Assembly (NCBI GenBank): GCA_964392085.1
Contig: CAYMOV010000006.1
Coordinates: 6,866 to 70,865, forward strand
Reading direction: 5' to 3'
Length of the DNA stretch: 64,000 bases
Origin: CAYMOV01 sp964392085
Lineage (GTDB): Bacteria > Oederibacteriota > Muellerivitia > Muellerivitales > Muellerivitaceae
The notes beneath the pieces are model-generated. The model had not been told where the DNA came from. It searched no databases and saw nothing but the letters and a program-made list of their open reading frames with translations. Positions within the stretch are counted from its first letter, which is position 1, and each line of letters starts with the position of its first letter. Positions 37,230 to 45,972 of this stretch are shown here, piece after piece. The position numbers and the translations under genes are program-made.

Positions 37230-39851
37230 ATGATGACCGACCTTAAAACCTGTTGGAAATCCCTCGCGGTGGGCCTCCTGGTCCTTGGATTGGCGCATAG
37301 TCCGGTTCTCGCCCAGACAGAAACCCCCACGTGGACCGATACGACGTCCCCGGAGACCCCGGCTCCCTCCCCGACGGATACCTGGCGGAACGAGACCTTT
37401 ACCCCGACGCCGACCCCGACGTTCACCCAGACCTGGACCCCCAGCGCGACGGCGACTTCCACCCGGACGATGACGGTTACACCTACCCGTACGGGCTGCG
37501 ATAAAAGCCTGCTGGGCCTAGGGCCGCTTCCGGCGAACCCCGTGGCCGCCGGGACGACCGTGGTGGGCTTCATTTTCGCGAGCCATGGGGGCTGCTCGAA
37601 CTCCGAGACGTCGATCGGCTTCTCCACGGTGGTCACGGGTAACCTTCGGACCGAAATTCAACAGGCGCAATTGTGGAATGAAGTCGGCCTGGTTTCCACG
37701 ATCCCCTATGACCCCTCCGGCTTCTTGCTCCCGGGAATTCACGGGTATACAAACACCATTTATGAAGTGAGGTACGTCCTATCGGAGTACGCCGAGGGTT
37801 CGGTGCAGACGAGCTTGATTTCATACGGCGGCTTCAACTCATGGGGGTATTACCTGCCGATGACCGGCACATTCTTGACCGTGGTCAATAATGGCACTCC
37901 CACGCCCATGCCACTCGGCACCGAAACGCCTACTCCATTGCCGACAGTACGCCCGGACCTGTGCCTTTATCGAAACGTCGTCTATGGGGATGAGGGCACG
38001 CTGACGGATCAGCTGACGGCCGATGGGACCGGGGCCGTCTACTCGGTTGGCCGGAATTTGTCGGGGGTTTTCCGGGTCTTGAAGTTCGACCTCGATTACA
38101 AGATCCTATGGGAATACCTCAATGATTCCGTGCCCCATTACAACCAGGCGTTTCCTTCGGCCCTGGCCGTCGACTCGGCGGGATCCGTGCGAGGGGTGGG
38201 TTCCGAAGGGGTGTTCGGCGCGACCATCAACCTGGTCCGACTGGACCCGACAGGAACTGCGATGTGGAATCTTAGCTACCCCGCAACGTTGGCGGGTGCT
38301 TCCTACAAAGCCAATGACATCGCCTTGGACCCCGCCGGCAACGCCTATATCGTCGGTTCCCGGACGGGTCCTTTATCCAACGACAACTATTCACTCCTCC
38401 TCAAGGTAGGCCCGGGTGGAAACATCCTTTGGTCGCGTGAATACGACCTCGAGCCGGGATTGGGCACGGAAGAAGGCGTCCGCGTGACGATCGGCCCAGG
38501 TGGGGTATATTGGGTCGGTCGCCATTTCAACAGTCCTTATTTGCGGGTGTTACGGTGTGATGTTGACGGTAATGTGATCTGGTCGAAGGACCCAACGGGT
38601 CCCACGGTGATTCCGCAACCGCGCGGCTTGTCGGTGGATGGTTCAGGGGCGATTTATGTGGATGGGCTTACCTTGACCGGGACATTCGGAATATTGAAGT
38701 TCGATGGTATGGGCAATCAACTTTGGCAGAATCAATACACCAGTGGTTTAGGGGAAAACCCCGGCCGGATCACGCTTGGTCCCGACGGTGACCTCTACGC
38801 TTCTTGCATGTTCGGGCAGGGTATGGATGGGGTTTTGCGGTTTGGGCCCACCGGAATCCTGGACTGGGCTTTCTCCTCGCCCATCCTTAATACCTACCCC
38901 GTGACCCACCAGCCTAGTTTGATTTTTGACCCTGGAGGAAGGATTGTCCTGAGCAGTTACCACTTCAACTTGGATGGATTGCTCGGCAGGATCGTCGTCT
39001 TCGACCCGAATTGCGGCCCGACCCCGACCTCCAGCCCGACCCCGGTCGGGTCCTGGACCACCCCGACCGTCACCTGCACCCCCATTTGGACGCGGACACC
39101 CACGCCGACCCTGTCCGCGACCCCTGTGATTTCAGCGACGCCGACCTTTTCTTTGACGGTGACCGAATCCTACTCGATTACAGGGACCCCGACGTTAACG
39201 CGTACAACGACACCCTCCGAGACACCCACCCGGACATTCACCCTGACATCGACCGCCACGGCGACCTGCTCCTTCACCTCGACGGCGACCCCGAGTTCCA
39301 CGCGGTCCGCAACCTCGACTTGGACGATGACTGAGACTCCGTCCAATACTTTGACGGTTACTTTCACCCCCACCTTCACTGATTCCCCGACCCCCTCGGC
39401 CACCATTTCATTCAGCGATACCCTGACGCCCCCACCCATGGACACCCCCACAGAGACCCCCGCGCCGGGGGGACCTTTGCCGCTCGTCGCCATGAACGCC
39501 CCCGCGGTGGTCCAAGCCCTCGCTTACCCCAACCCCAGCCGGACGGGCGCCACGAACCTCTATTACAACGTTACCGGTCAGGCAGTCGCGATCTCGGCGC
39601 TGGGAATCGCCCCCGTCGGATCCGAGGACCCCACGGCCCAAGTCCGTCTCAAGGTCTTCACCGCCTCGGGGTTGAAAGTTTGGGAAGCGGACCTTTCCGG
39701 CGTGAAGGAGGGCGGAAACAGTTACTCCTGGAACGGTCGGGATCTCACGGGGACCCCCCTCTCCAACGGCCTGTATTTCTACCGGGCGGAGGTCCAAGGA
39801 TCGGGAAACACCCTTTCATCGAAACTTTCCCCCATCCTGATCCTTCGCTAA
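37230..39851 (+). CDS. Secreted beta-propeller protein with PT linkers and FlgD-Ig-type C-terminus
   Basis: 873 residues from the ATG at 37230 (AGGAG about 10 bases upstream); the longer frame from 37071 would start directly after the previous stop. Signal peptide 1-29 (LAVGLLVLGLAHSPVLAQ), a PT linker, an unrecognised beta-rich domain (about 91-220, CDKSLLGLGPLPANPV), an SBBP/quinoprotein-like propeller (about 241-592) with GNAYIVGS and GNILWSREYD repeats, a long PT/ST linker (592-745) and a C-terminal domain (about 760-873) with YPNPSRTGATN, YSWNGRDLTGTPLSNGLYFYRAEV and a final PILILR. Exported and probably surface-anchored like its neighbours. Confidence 0.87.
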   Translation: MMTDLKTCWKSLAVGLLVLGLAHSPVLAQTETPTWTDTTSPETPAPSPTDTWRNETFTPTPTPTFTQTWTPSATATSTRTMTVTPTRTGCDKSLLGLGPLPANPVAAGTTVVGFIFASHGGCSNSETSIGFSTVVTGNLRTEIQQAQLWNEVGLVSTIPYDPSGFLLPGIHGYTNTIYEVRYVLSEYAEGSVQTSLISYGGFNSWGYYLPMTGTFLTVVNNGTPTPMPLGTETPTPLPTVRPDLCLYRNVVYGDEGTLTDQLTADGTGAVYSVGRNLSGVFRVLKFDLDYKILWEYLNDSVPHYNQAFPSALAVDSAGSVRGVGSEGVFGATINLVRLDPTGTAMWNLSYPATLAGASYKANDIALDPAGNAYIVGSRTGPLSNDNYSLLLKVGPGGNILWSREYDLEPGLGTEEGVRVTIGPGGVYWVGRHFNSPYLRVLRCDVDGNVIWSKDPTGPTVIPQPRGLSVDGSGAIYVDGLTLTGTFGILKFDGMGNQLWQNQYTSGLGENPGRITLGPDGDLYASCMFGQGMDGVLRFGPTGILDWAFSSPILNTYPVTHQPSLIFDPGGRIVLSSYHFNLDGLLGRIVVFDPNCGPTPTSSPTPVGSWTTPTVTCTPIWTRTPTPTLSATPVISATPTFSLTVTESYSITGTPTLTRTTTPSETPTRTFTLTSTATATCSFTSTATPSSTRSATSTWTMTETPSNTLTVTFTPTFTDSPTPSATISFSDTLTPPPMDTPTETPAPGGPLPLVAMNAPAVVQALAYPNPSRTGATNLYYNVTGQAVAISALGIAPVGSEDPTAQVRLKVFTASGLKVWEADLSGVKEGGNSYSWNGRDLTGTPLSNGLYFYRAEVQGSGNTLSSKLSPILILR

Positions 39852-39939
39852 GCACCGTCTTCCCGGCTCGGGGTCCTGCCCGGATTTCATGAGCTGGGTC
39901 ATTTCTTATATATAGAGTGAACGTTTGCCTTCCGGTCCC

Positions 39940-39978
39940 CCCATGGTTGCAATGCCCCCCCGGGGACCGGATAATATC
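39940..39978 (+). promoter_or_regulatory. Hairpin in the aconitase leader
   Basis: CCGGTCCCC is reverse-complemented by GGGGACCGG, giving a 9-bp stem with a loop of about 20 bases, some 55 bases upstream of the aconitase ATG. TATATATA near 39908 could serve as a -10 region. A role in regulation is inference. Confidence 0.35.
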
Positions 39979-40034
39979 GCCTCGATTTCCCCAGGCTTCC
40001 TGAAACCCCAAACCATTCCCCCGGAGGGAACCCC

Positions 40035-42017
40035 ATGGCCCAGCCCCAGCGCCTCAACCTCGTCCAGAAGATCCTCGCGGCCCACCTGGTCTCGGGCAAA
40101 CTCGAGGTCGGCACCGAGATCGGCATCCGGATCGACCAGACCCTGACCCAGGACGCCACGGGCACCATGAGCTACCTCCAGTTCGAGGCCATCGGCCTGC
40201 CCAAGGTCGCCACCGACCTGTCGGTGTCCTACGTGGACCACAACATGCTCCAGACCGGCTTCGAGAACGCCGACGACCACCGTTACCTCCAATCCGTGGC
40301 CTCCAAGCACGGCATCTACTTCTCCCGGCCGGGCAACGGCATCTGCCACCAGGTGCACCTGGAACGTTTCGGCAAGCCCGGCACCACGCTGGTGGGCTCG
40401 GACTCCCACACGCCGACCGGCGGCGGGATGGGCCAGCTGGCCATGGGAGCCGGGGGCCTGGACGTGGCGGTGGCCATGGGCGGCGGGCCGTTCTTCCTGA
40501 CCTGCCCCAAGGTGGTCCGGGTGGAACTGAAGGGAAAACTGCAACCCTGGGTCTCAGCCAAGGACATCATCCTTGAAGTCCTGCGGCGCCTGACGGTCAA
40601 GGGCGGGGTGGGGAAGATCATCGAGTACTCGGGCCCGGGCGTGAAGAGCCTGTCGCTCACGGAGCGCGCCACCATCACCAACATGGGCGCCGAGCTGGGG
40701 GCCACCACCTCGGTGTTCCCTTCCGATGAGAAGACCCGGGAGTTCCTCAAGGCCCAAGGGCGCCCGAAGGATTGGCGCCCGTTGGCGGCCGACGCCGGGG
40801 CCTCTTATGAAGAGGAGGTGATCATCGACCTCAACCAACTGACGCCCCTGGTGGCCCAGCCCCACAGCCCGGACAACGTCATTGAGGTCAAGAAGCTCAA
40901 GGACGTGGCGGTCCAGCAGGTGTGCGTGGGAAGCTGCACGAACTCGTCCTACCGCGACCTGATGATCGTGGCCAAGATGCTGAAGGGGAAGCACGTGCAT
41001 CCCTCGGTGTCCATGACGGTCACCCCGGGGTCCAAGCAGGTGTTCCAGATGATCGCCAACAACGGGGCCCTGGCGGACATCATCGCCTCGGGCGCCCGCA
41101 TCATCGAGTCCGCCTGCGGCCCCTGCATCGGCATGGGCCAGGCGCCCTCCTCGGGGGCGGTGTCGGTGCGCAGTTTCAACCGCAACTTCGAGGGGCGGTC
41201 CGGCACCAAGGACGCCAAGGTGTACCTGGCCTCCCCCGAGACCTGCGTGGCCTGCGCCCTGACGGGAAAGTTGACCGACCCCCGGGAAATGGGCAAGATG
41301 CCCAAGATCGAGCTCCCGGCCAAGTTCGTCCTCGACGACATCGGCGTCATCGCCCCGGCCAAGGACCCGAGCAAGGTCGAGGTCCTGCGGGGGCCGAACA
41401 TCAAGCCCCTCCCCGCGGCGACGGTGCCGGGCGACAAGCTCACGGGCGTGACCCTGCTGAAGGTCGTGGACAACATCACCACCGACCACATCATGCCCGC
41501 GGGGTCGAAGGTGCTGCCCCTAAGGTCGAACATTCCCGCCATCAGCGAGTTCGTGTTCTTCCAGATCGACCCCACCTTCCCCAAGCGGGCCAAGGAGGCG
41601 GGTGGCGGGTTCGTGGTGGGCGGGGAGAACTACGGCCAAGGTTCCAGCCGGGAACACGCGGCCCTCGCGCCCATGTACCTGGGGCTGAAGGGCGTGATCG
41701 TGAAGAGCTTCGCCCGCATCCATCGGTCGAACCTCATCAACTTCGGCATCCTGCCCATGACCTTCGTGTCCGGCGGGGACTACGAGGCCGTGACCCAGGG
41801 CGACGCCCTGGAGATCCCGGACCTCCAAACCGTGGTCAAGGCCGACCACCCTTTCCCCGTGAAGAACCTCACCTCGGGAAAATCCTTCCAGGTGACCCAC
41901 GGGCTTTCCGGCCGGGAAAAGGACGTCATCCTGGCGGGGGGCCTGCTCAACTACACCCGTCAGCGCATGGAAAAGGAATCGACGGCCCCGAAAAAGTCCG
42001 TGAAGGCCAAGGCCTGA
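40035..42017 (+). CDS. acn: Aconitate hydratase (short, Aquifex-type)
   Basis: 660 residues, close to the length of the putative Aquifex-type aconitases rather than the 890-residue AcnA. Cluster ligands are GSCTNSS (about 302-308) and SACGPCIGMG (about 358-367). Substrate and active-site segments include GSDSHTPTGGGMG, DNITTDHI and GGENYGQGSSREHAA (swivelling-domain Ser). It interconverts citrate and isocitrate via a 4Fe-4S cluster and feeds icd (16038). It is transcribed alone and followed by a strong terminator. Confidence 0.95.
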   Translation: MAQPQRLNLVQKILAAHLVSGKLEVGTEIGIRIDQTLTQDATGTMSYLQFEAIGLPKVATDLSVSYVDHNMLQTGFENADDHRYLQSVASKHGIYFSRPGNGICHQVHLERFGKPGTTLVGSDSHTPTGGGMGQLAMGAGGLDVAVAMGGGPFFLTCPKVVRVELKGKLQPWVSAKDIILEVLRRLTVKGGVGKIIEYSGPGVKSLSLTERATITNMGAELGATTSVFPSDEKTREFLKAQGRPKDWRPLAADAGASYEEEVIIDLNQLTPLVAQPHSPDNVIEVKKLKDVAVQQVCVGSCTNSSYRDLMIVAKMLKGKHVHPSVSMTVTPGSKQVFQMIANNGALADIIASGARIIESACGPCIGMGQAPSSGAVSVRSFNRNFEGRSGTKDAKVYLASPETCVACALTGKLTDPREMGKMPKIELPAKFVLDDIGVIAPAKDPSKVEVLRGPNIKPLPAATVPGDKLTGVTLLKVVDNITTDHIMPAGSKVLPLRSNIPAISEFVFFQIDPTFPKRAKEAGGGFVVGGENYGQGSSREHAALAPMYLGLKGVIVKSFARIHRSNLINFGILPMTFVSGGDYEAVTQGDALEIPDLQTVVKADHPFPVKNLTSGKSFQVTHGLSGREKDVILAGGLLNYTRQRMEKESTAPKKSVKAKA

Positions 42018-42026
42018 GGGAAGGGC

Positions 42027-42057
42027 GAAAAAGGCGGCCCTCCAGGCCGCCTTTTTC
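42027..42057 (+). terminator. Intrinsic terminator after aconitase
   Basis: GAAAAAGGCGGCC, loop CTCCA, GGCCGCCTTTTTC: a perfect stem with a T-run that starts ten bases after the stop. Confidence 0.92.
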
Positions 42058-42193
42058 ATTTCAAGGGGCAGGGGGAACCCACAGGCCGTGGTATTTTTTG
42101 TATGCTAGCCGGGCGCTGGAACATCTTTTGACGTTTAGGAGACCGCCCTCGGACCCCTGATCCGGTCCCGAGGCTTTTTGAGAGGACCCTTCG

Positions 42194-42421
42194 ATGGAAA
42201 CCTTGCCTTCCGGAACGCCCTTCGAGTCGACCGCGTCGAACCGAAACCAAATGAATATTGATATTTCCCCCCGGAAACCCGGGGACCCGGTCCTTTATAC
42301 CGGCCCCCACCTCTGCGTGACCTGCGCCGACTCGGGCCGAATCACCAGCCGTCCCCTGCGCGCCGGGGACCCGGCCCCTTCTTGCGAGCATTGCGGGCCC
42401 AATGCCCGATGGGAACCCTGA
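42194..42421 (+). CDS. Small zinc-ribbon-like protein
   Basis: 75 residues with two CxxC pairs (LCVTCADSG and SCEHCGPN), a probable zinc-binding knuckle. TYR-GLY-PRO before the first pair (LYTGPHLC) resembles small YjzC-like proteins. GAGAGGA lies upstream of the ATG. It is three bases from the GNAT gene and probably co-transcribed. Function unknown. Confidence 0.65.
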   Translation: METLPSGTPFESTASNRNQMNIDISPRKPGDPVLYTGPHLCVTCADSGRITSRPLRAGDPAPSCEHCGPNARWEP

Positions 42422-42424
42422 CCC

Positions 42425-42940
42425 ATGGCATCCTTACCCTTCCAGGTCCGGCCCTTTCGCAAGGAGGACACGGACGCCTGTTTGGCGCTTTTCGACGCCA
42501 ACGCGGCGGGGGTGACCCTTCCCCTAGAGAAGAGGGAATTCCTCCGGTTCATCACCACCCTTCCCCATTCGGGTTATGGCGCGGTCTTTACCTCCAAGAG
42601 CGGGGAAGTCGTGGCCTTCGGCGGCGCCATGCTCCGCGTCGCGGGGGAAGCGGCCCTCTGTTGGGGGGTGGTGTCCCCCCAGATGCACGGCCAGGGGATC
42701 GCGGAGGCCCTGCGCGTCCATCGGCTGGCGTTCCTTTGCGGGTTGGAGGGGTTGACCCGGGTGACCTTGGACACGAACCCCACGGGCGAGGAGAGCCTCA
42801 AGACCCAGGGGTTCAGGACCTTCGCGACCCAAGTGGACTCCTACGGCCCTGGGTTGCCCCGGGTCCGCATGGAGATGAAACTGGATGACGACAGGCGCAA
42901 GGAGATATTGGCGCAGGCTGAAAAGCTCGGAATCAACTGA
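42425..42940 (+). CDS. GNAT-family acetyltransferase
   Basis: 171 residues. The N-terminus VRPFRKEDTDACLALFDAN is the usual first strand and helix of GNAT enzymes. The acetyl-CoA loop region reads WGVVSPQMHGQGIAEAL (V-x-P-x-x-x-G-x-G-I/L-A pattern), followed by TLDTNPTGEESLKTQGF, the typical C-terminal N-x-x-x-x-F-x-x-x-G-F segment. The acetyl acceptor is unknown. It follows the zinc-ribbon gene with a three-base gap. Confidence 0.85.
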   Translation: MASLPFQVRPFRKEDTDACLALFDANAAGVTLPLEKREFLRFITTLPHSGYGAVFTSKSGEVVAFGGAMLRVAGEAALCWGVVSPQMHGQGIAEALRVHRLAFLCGLEGLTRVTLDTNPTGEESLKTQGFRTFATQVDSYGPGLPRVRMEMKLDDDRRKEILAQAEKLGIN

Positions 42941-42979
42941 CATTAATTTTTAATGATGAACTCGTAATTCTAATGGTGG

Positions 42980-43828
42980 TTAGCCGAACCGGCCCATCCG
43001 GAAGTCCAAGAACGCCTGCTGGATCTCGGCGGGGGTGTTCATGACGAAGGGTCCTCCCCGGGCCACCGGTTCGCCGATGGCTTGGCCGGCCACGTAGAGG
43101 AACCGCCCGCCCTTCTCGCCCCCCAGGGCCCGGGCGCTGGTGCCGGTTCCCAGGACCGCGAGGTTCCCCCGCGCCATGGTCTTCTCTTTCCCCGCGGGCC
43201 CCACTTGGACCGAACCCTCGAAGGGGTAGATGAAGGCGTTGTGGTCCAGCGGCGACTCCTGGGTCCAGGCCACGCCCGGGGCCAATTTCACGTCCAGGTA
43301 GGTCATGGGCAAATGGCTTTGCCCGGGTCCTTTGGTACCCTCAAACGTTCCGCTGATCACCTTGACCTCCAACCCCTCGCGCTTCACCACGGGGATCTTC
43401 TCCGGGCCGATGTCCTGGTACCGGGGTTCAGTCATCTTGAGCTTGGCCGGCAGGTTCAGCCAAAGCTGGAAACCCCAGGACAAGCCCTCTTTCTGGAGCG
43501 GCATCTCGCTGTGGATCACCCCTTTTCCCGCGGTCATCCATTGCACCGACCCTGCGGTCAGGTGGCCGTGGTTCCCCCGGGAATCCCGGTGCTCGAAATC
43601 GCCCGCGAGCATGTAGGTGAGCGTCTCGAAACCCCGGTGGGGATGGTCGGGAAAACCCGCGGCGTAATGGGCCGGGTCGTCGTTCTTGAACTCGTCCAGG
43701 AGCAGGAAGGGGTCGAGCATGTTGAGCTCGGGCCCGGCGATAATGCGGGTGAGCTTCACGCCCGCGCCGTCGCTGGTCGGGAGGCCTTTCACGGACTTTT
43801 CAACGGGTCGTATCATTTCGGTAGCCAT
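42980..43828 (-). CDS. Pirin-family cupin protein
   Basis: 282 residues with a bicupin fold. FPDHPHRGFETLTYM supplies the iron-binding histidines, with HRDSRGNHG and GKGVIHSEM completing the N-terminal cupin signature. Bacterial pirins bind Fe(II) and some act as quercetin 2,3-dioxygenases or bind pyruvate dehydrogenase; which applies is unknown. It converges with the GNAT gene on its downstream side. Confidence 0.93.
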   Translation of the reverse strand: MATEMIRPVEKSVKGLPTSDGAGVKLTRIIAGPELNMLDPFLLLDEFKNDDPAHYAAGFPDHPHRGFETLTYMLAGDFEHRDSRGNHGHLTAGSVQWMTAGKGVIHSEMPLQKEGLSWGFQLWLNLPAKLKMTEPRYQDIGPEKIPVVKREGLEVKVISGTFEGTKGPGQSHLPMTYLDVKLAPGVAWTQESPLDHNAFIYPFEGSVQVGPAGKEKTMARGNLAVLGTGTSARALGGEKGGRFLYVAGQAIGEPVARGGPFVMNTPAEIQQAFLDFRMGRFG

Positions 43829-43982
43829 GTCAGCCCTCGATCAATGGAATTCAGCTTAAGATGGGTCCTTGCCACGGGGATTTCAAGGCGGGATCCGACC
43901 CGGAGTCGAGGGGAATACGTTTTTCCCATGGGGAACCCCGGGTTTTTGATAACCTATCCCCATCATCGCGGGGGAAATCAAT

Positions 43983-44414
43983 ATGGAAAAGACCGGTTGG
44001 GTCGAGAAGCGACAACACGAGCGGCTGGTAGCCACCCTGAAGGCCAGTTATAAACGGTTGACGCCGGTCAGGGCATTGGAGTTGCAGGAACATCCCGATT
44101 ACCTCGCGACGCCTGGTTCCGGCTTCTTGGGGGATGACGGCCTGATCGCGGGCCAAACCCAGGACGTTTCCGCGGGAGGCATGGCCCTTCTCAGCCAGGA
44201 CCCCTTCAAGCCCGGGGAACGCCTGCTGATTAAACTGGAGATCCCCCAACTGCCCCAACCTTTGCAATGCCTCGCCGAGGTGCGCTGGATCTCCACGAGT
44301 GAGGAAATGAAGCGCACGCTCTATCACGCCGGCCTCAAGTTCCTTGCCATCCATAAGGACGACGTGGCCCGGCTCAACGGGTTCCTCAAGGACCGTCCGG
44401 CCCAACCCGCCTGA
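43983..44414 (+). CDS. PilZ-domain protein
   Basis: 143 residues. The c-di-GMP-binding PilZ signature appears as KRQHER (RxxxR) near residue 9 and QDVSAGGMAL (DxSxxG) near residue 60, followed by beta-strands (ERLLIKLEIPQLPQPLQCLAEVRWIS). It lies in a stand-alone unit, sharing its downstream hairpin with the convergent YidB-like gene. It shares the VEKRQHERLVA start and ending with the two PilZ genes at 54447 and 54903. Confidence 0.85.
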   Translation: MEKTGWVEKRQHERLVATLKASYKRLTPVRALELQEHPDYLATPGSGFLGDDGLIAGQTQDVSAGGMALLSQDPFKPGERLLIKLEIPQLPQPLQCLAEVRWISTSEEMKRTLYHAGLKFLAIHKDDVARLNGFLKDRPAQPA

Positions 44415-44436
44415 CCACCGAGGGTCCCTGAAATAA

Positions 44437-44467
44437 AAAAGGGGAGCGCCTGGAGGCGCTCCCCCGA
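44437..44467 (-). terminator. Bidirectional hairpin terminator
   Basis: GGGGAGCGCC, loop TGGA, GGCGCTCCCC. The A-run on the left becomes a T-run for the minus-strand gene ending at 44489; it may also stop the plus-strand PilZ transcript. Confidence 0.85.
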
Positions 44468-44488
44468 ACGATCCACCTTGAGCCGAAC

Positions 44489-44905
44489 CTAGAACTTGAG
44501 GTTTTTCAGGGCGTCCAATCCCTTTTTCAGGTTGGAATCGTCTGGAAGGTTGCCGCCGTGGGTGAGCTTGTCCACGACCATCGGTAGGACGAAGGCGAGT
44601 CCCGCCGAGACCTTGTCCGTGGGGATCCCGGTCCTGTCCGCGACCAACTGGATGAACTTGGGCCCCAGGGTTGATTCGACCTGGTCGGCTGTGACGGGAA
44701 GGTTGGCGCCGCTGGACACCCAAGACGAGGCGATCTCCCCCAGGCCTTGGCCCTTGAACTTCTCCAACAAACCCGCGAGTCCGCCGTTCGCGTCGTTGCC
44801 CAAATGCTCCATCAAGGCGTCCCTGAGCGCCGGGTAATGTTGTGCCAGTTCCGCCGTTCCTGCCGCCCCTTCCAACTTGCCCTTTAAATCGTCCAAAAAC
44901 CCCAT
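44489..44905 (-). CDS. YidB/DUF937-like protein
   Basis: 138 residues. It begins MGFLDDLKGKLEG, contains GLAGLLEKFKGQGLGEIASSWVSSGANLPVTADQV, typical of the YidB (DUF937) family, and ends with a LPMVVDKLTHGGNLPD segment. Soluble and helical; the molecular role of the family is not established. AGGAGG precedes the ATG (reverse strand, about 44912-44918). Confidence 0.88.
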   Translation of the reverse strand: MGFLDDLKGKLEGAAGTAELAQHYPALRDALMEHLGNDANGGLAGLLEKFKGQGLGEIASSWVSSGANLPVTADQVESTLGPKFIQLVADRTGIPTDKVSAGLAFVLPMVVDKLTHGGNLPDDSNLKKGLDALKNLKF

Positions 44906-44968
44906 GGCCTTCCTCCTGGATAAAAAAAGGGCGGGAGCCGTCGGCCCCCGCCCGGATTGAAAAGTTGT

Positions 44969-45780
44969 TTACTTCTGCTTGGCGATCATCTTGTCGGTGA
45001 GGGACTGGTATTCCTGGTCGGTGACGATGCCCTTGGATTTCAGCTGGTCCTTGCGGGTCCAAGGCCGTCCCTCGATGACCTTCGAGGCCTGATCGGCGCT
45101 CAAGCCCATTCCCATCAAGTCGCCCTTGGAGGCGGAGTTCAGGTCCAACTTTCCTTCGGTCTTGGAATCGGCCTTGTCGCTCTTGACCGACTTCTCGGCC
45201 TTCTCTTCCTGGACGGCCGCATCCTTCTTGGACTTCTTGGATCCCTTCTCGGTCTTTTCCGACTTCTCGGCCTTCTCTTCCTGGACGGCCGCATCCTTCT
45301 TGGACTTCTTGGATCCCTTCTCGGCCTTTTCCGACTTCTCGGCCTTCTCTTCCTTGACGGCCTCGTCCTTCTTGGACTTCTTGGAACCCTTCTCGGCCTT
45401 NNNNNNNNNNNNNNNNNNNNNNNNNNNNNNNNNNNNNNNNNNNNNNNNNNNNNNNNNNNNNNNNNNNNNNNNNNNNNNNNNNNNNNNNNNNNNNNNNNNN
45501 TCTCTTCCTTGACGGCCTCGTCCTTCTTGGACTTCTTGGAACCCTTCTCGGCCTTCTCTTCCTTGACGGCCTCGTCCTTCTTGGACTTCTTGGAACCCTT
45601 CTCGGCCTTTTCTTCCTTGGGGGCCTTTTCCTTTTTGGACTTCTTGGACTTGGCCGTGGGGGTGGCATCCGCAGTCTCATCGGACTTTTTCTGATCAGCC
45701 GCCTTCAAACGGACTGGCGCCGTCAGGGCCAAGGACAATAAAAGGGTCATCAACCATAATCCCAGCTTCCGCGTCTTCAT
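44969..45780 (-). CDS. Exported Lys/Glu tandem-repeat protein with ComEA-type HhH domain, interrupted by a gap
   Basis: Start ATG at 45780 with AAGGAG upstream, and a signal peptide (LGLWLMTLLLSLALTAPVRLKAA). Tandem repeats follow: an 18-residue unit (EKAEKGSKKSKKDEAVKE, 54 bp) near the N-terminus and a 24-residue variant with KSEKTEKG after the gap. The gene ends with a helix-hairpin-helix domain (DLNSASKGDLMGMGLSADQ, then KVIEGRPWTRKDQL) as in ComEA. The frame changes across the 100-N gap, so its size is approximate. The product should be a very charged periplasmic or surface DNA-contacting protein. Confidence 0.8.
45401..45500. other. Assembly gap (100 N)
   Basis: 100 N inside the 54/72-bp tandem repeat of the Lys/Glu-rich gene. 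The repeat units continue on both sides in the same orientation, so the gap is most likely repeat collapse. Confidence 0.97.
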
Positions 45781-45914
45781 GATCGACTCCTTGAGTTTTG
45801 TCTTTTGTTTTGAGGATCCGGGCACCTCAGGGGGCCGGGAGGCGCATATTGTGGGGTCGGCTCCCAAGACTTTCAAGCACTTCCCGGGACGGTTATGACT
45901 TGGAACAGGAATCA

Positions 45915-45943
45915 ACCAGGGGAGCCTGAAGGCTCCCCTGGTT
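45915..45943. terminator. Hairpin downstream of mdh
   Basis: CCAGGGGAGCC, loop TGAA, GGCTCCCCTGG: a perfect 11-bp stem about 30 bases beyond the mdh stop. There is no long T-tract, but the position and strength suggest termination of the minus-strand transcript. Confidence 0.65.
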
Positions 45944-45972
45944 GAAACACCGACTTAACTTGGATCCGTTGG

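Noticed and set aside
17768..39851. LPXTG-type sortase substrates
   Set aside because: The C-termini lack LPXTG, a hydrophobic helix and a basic tail; they are beta-domains ending in VVLR, ILR or IRR.
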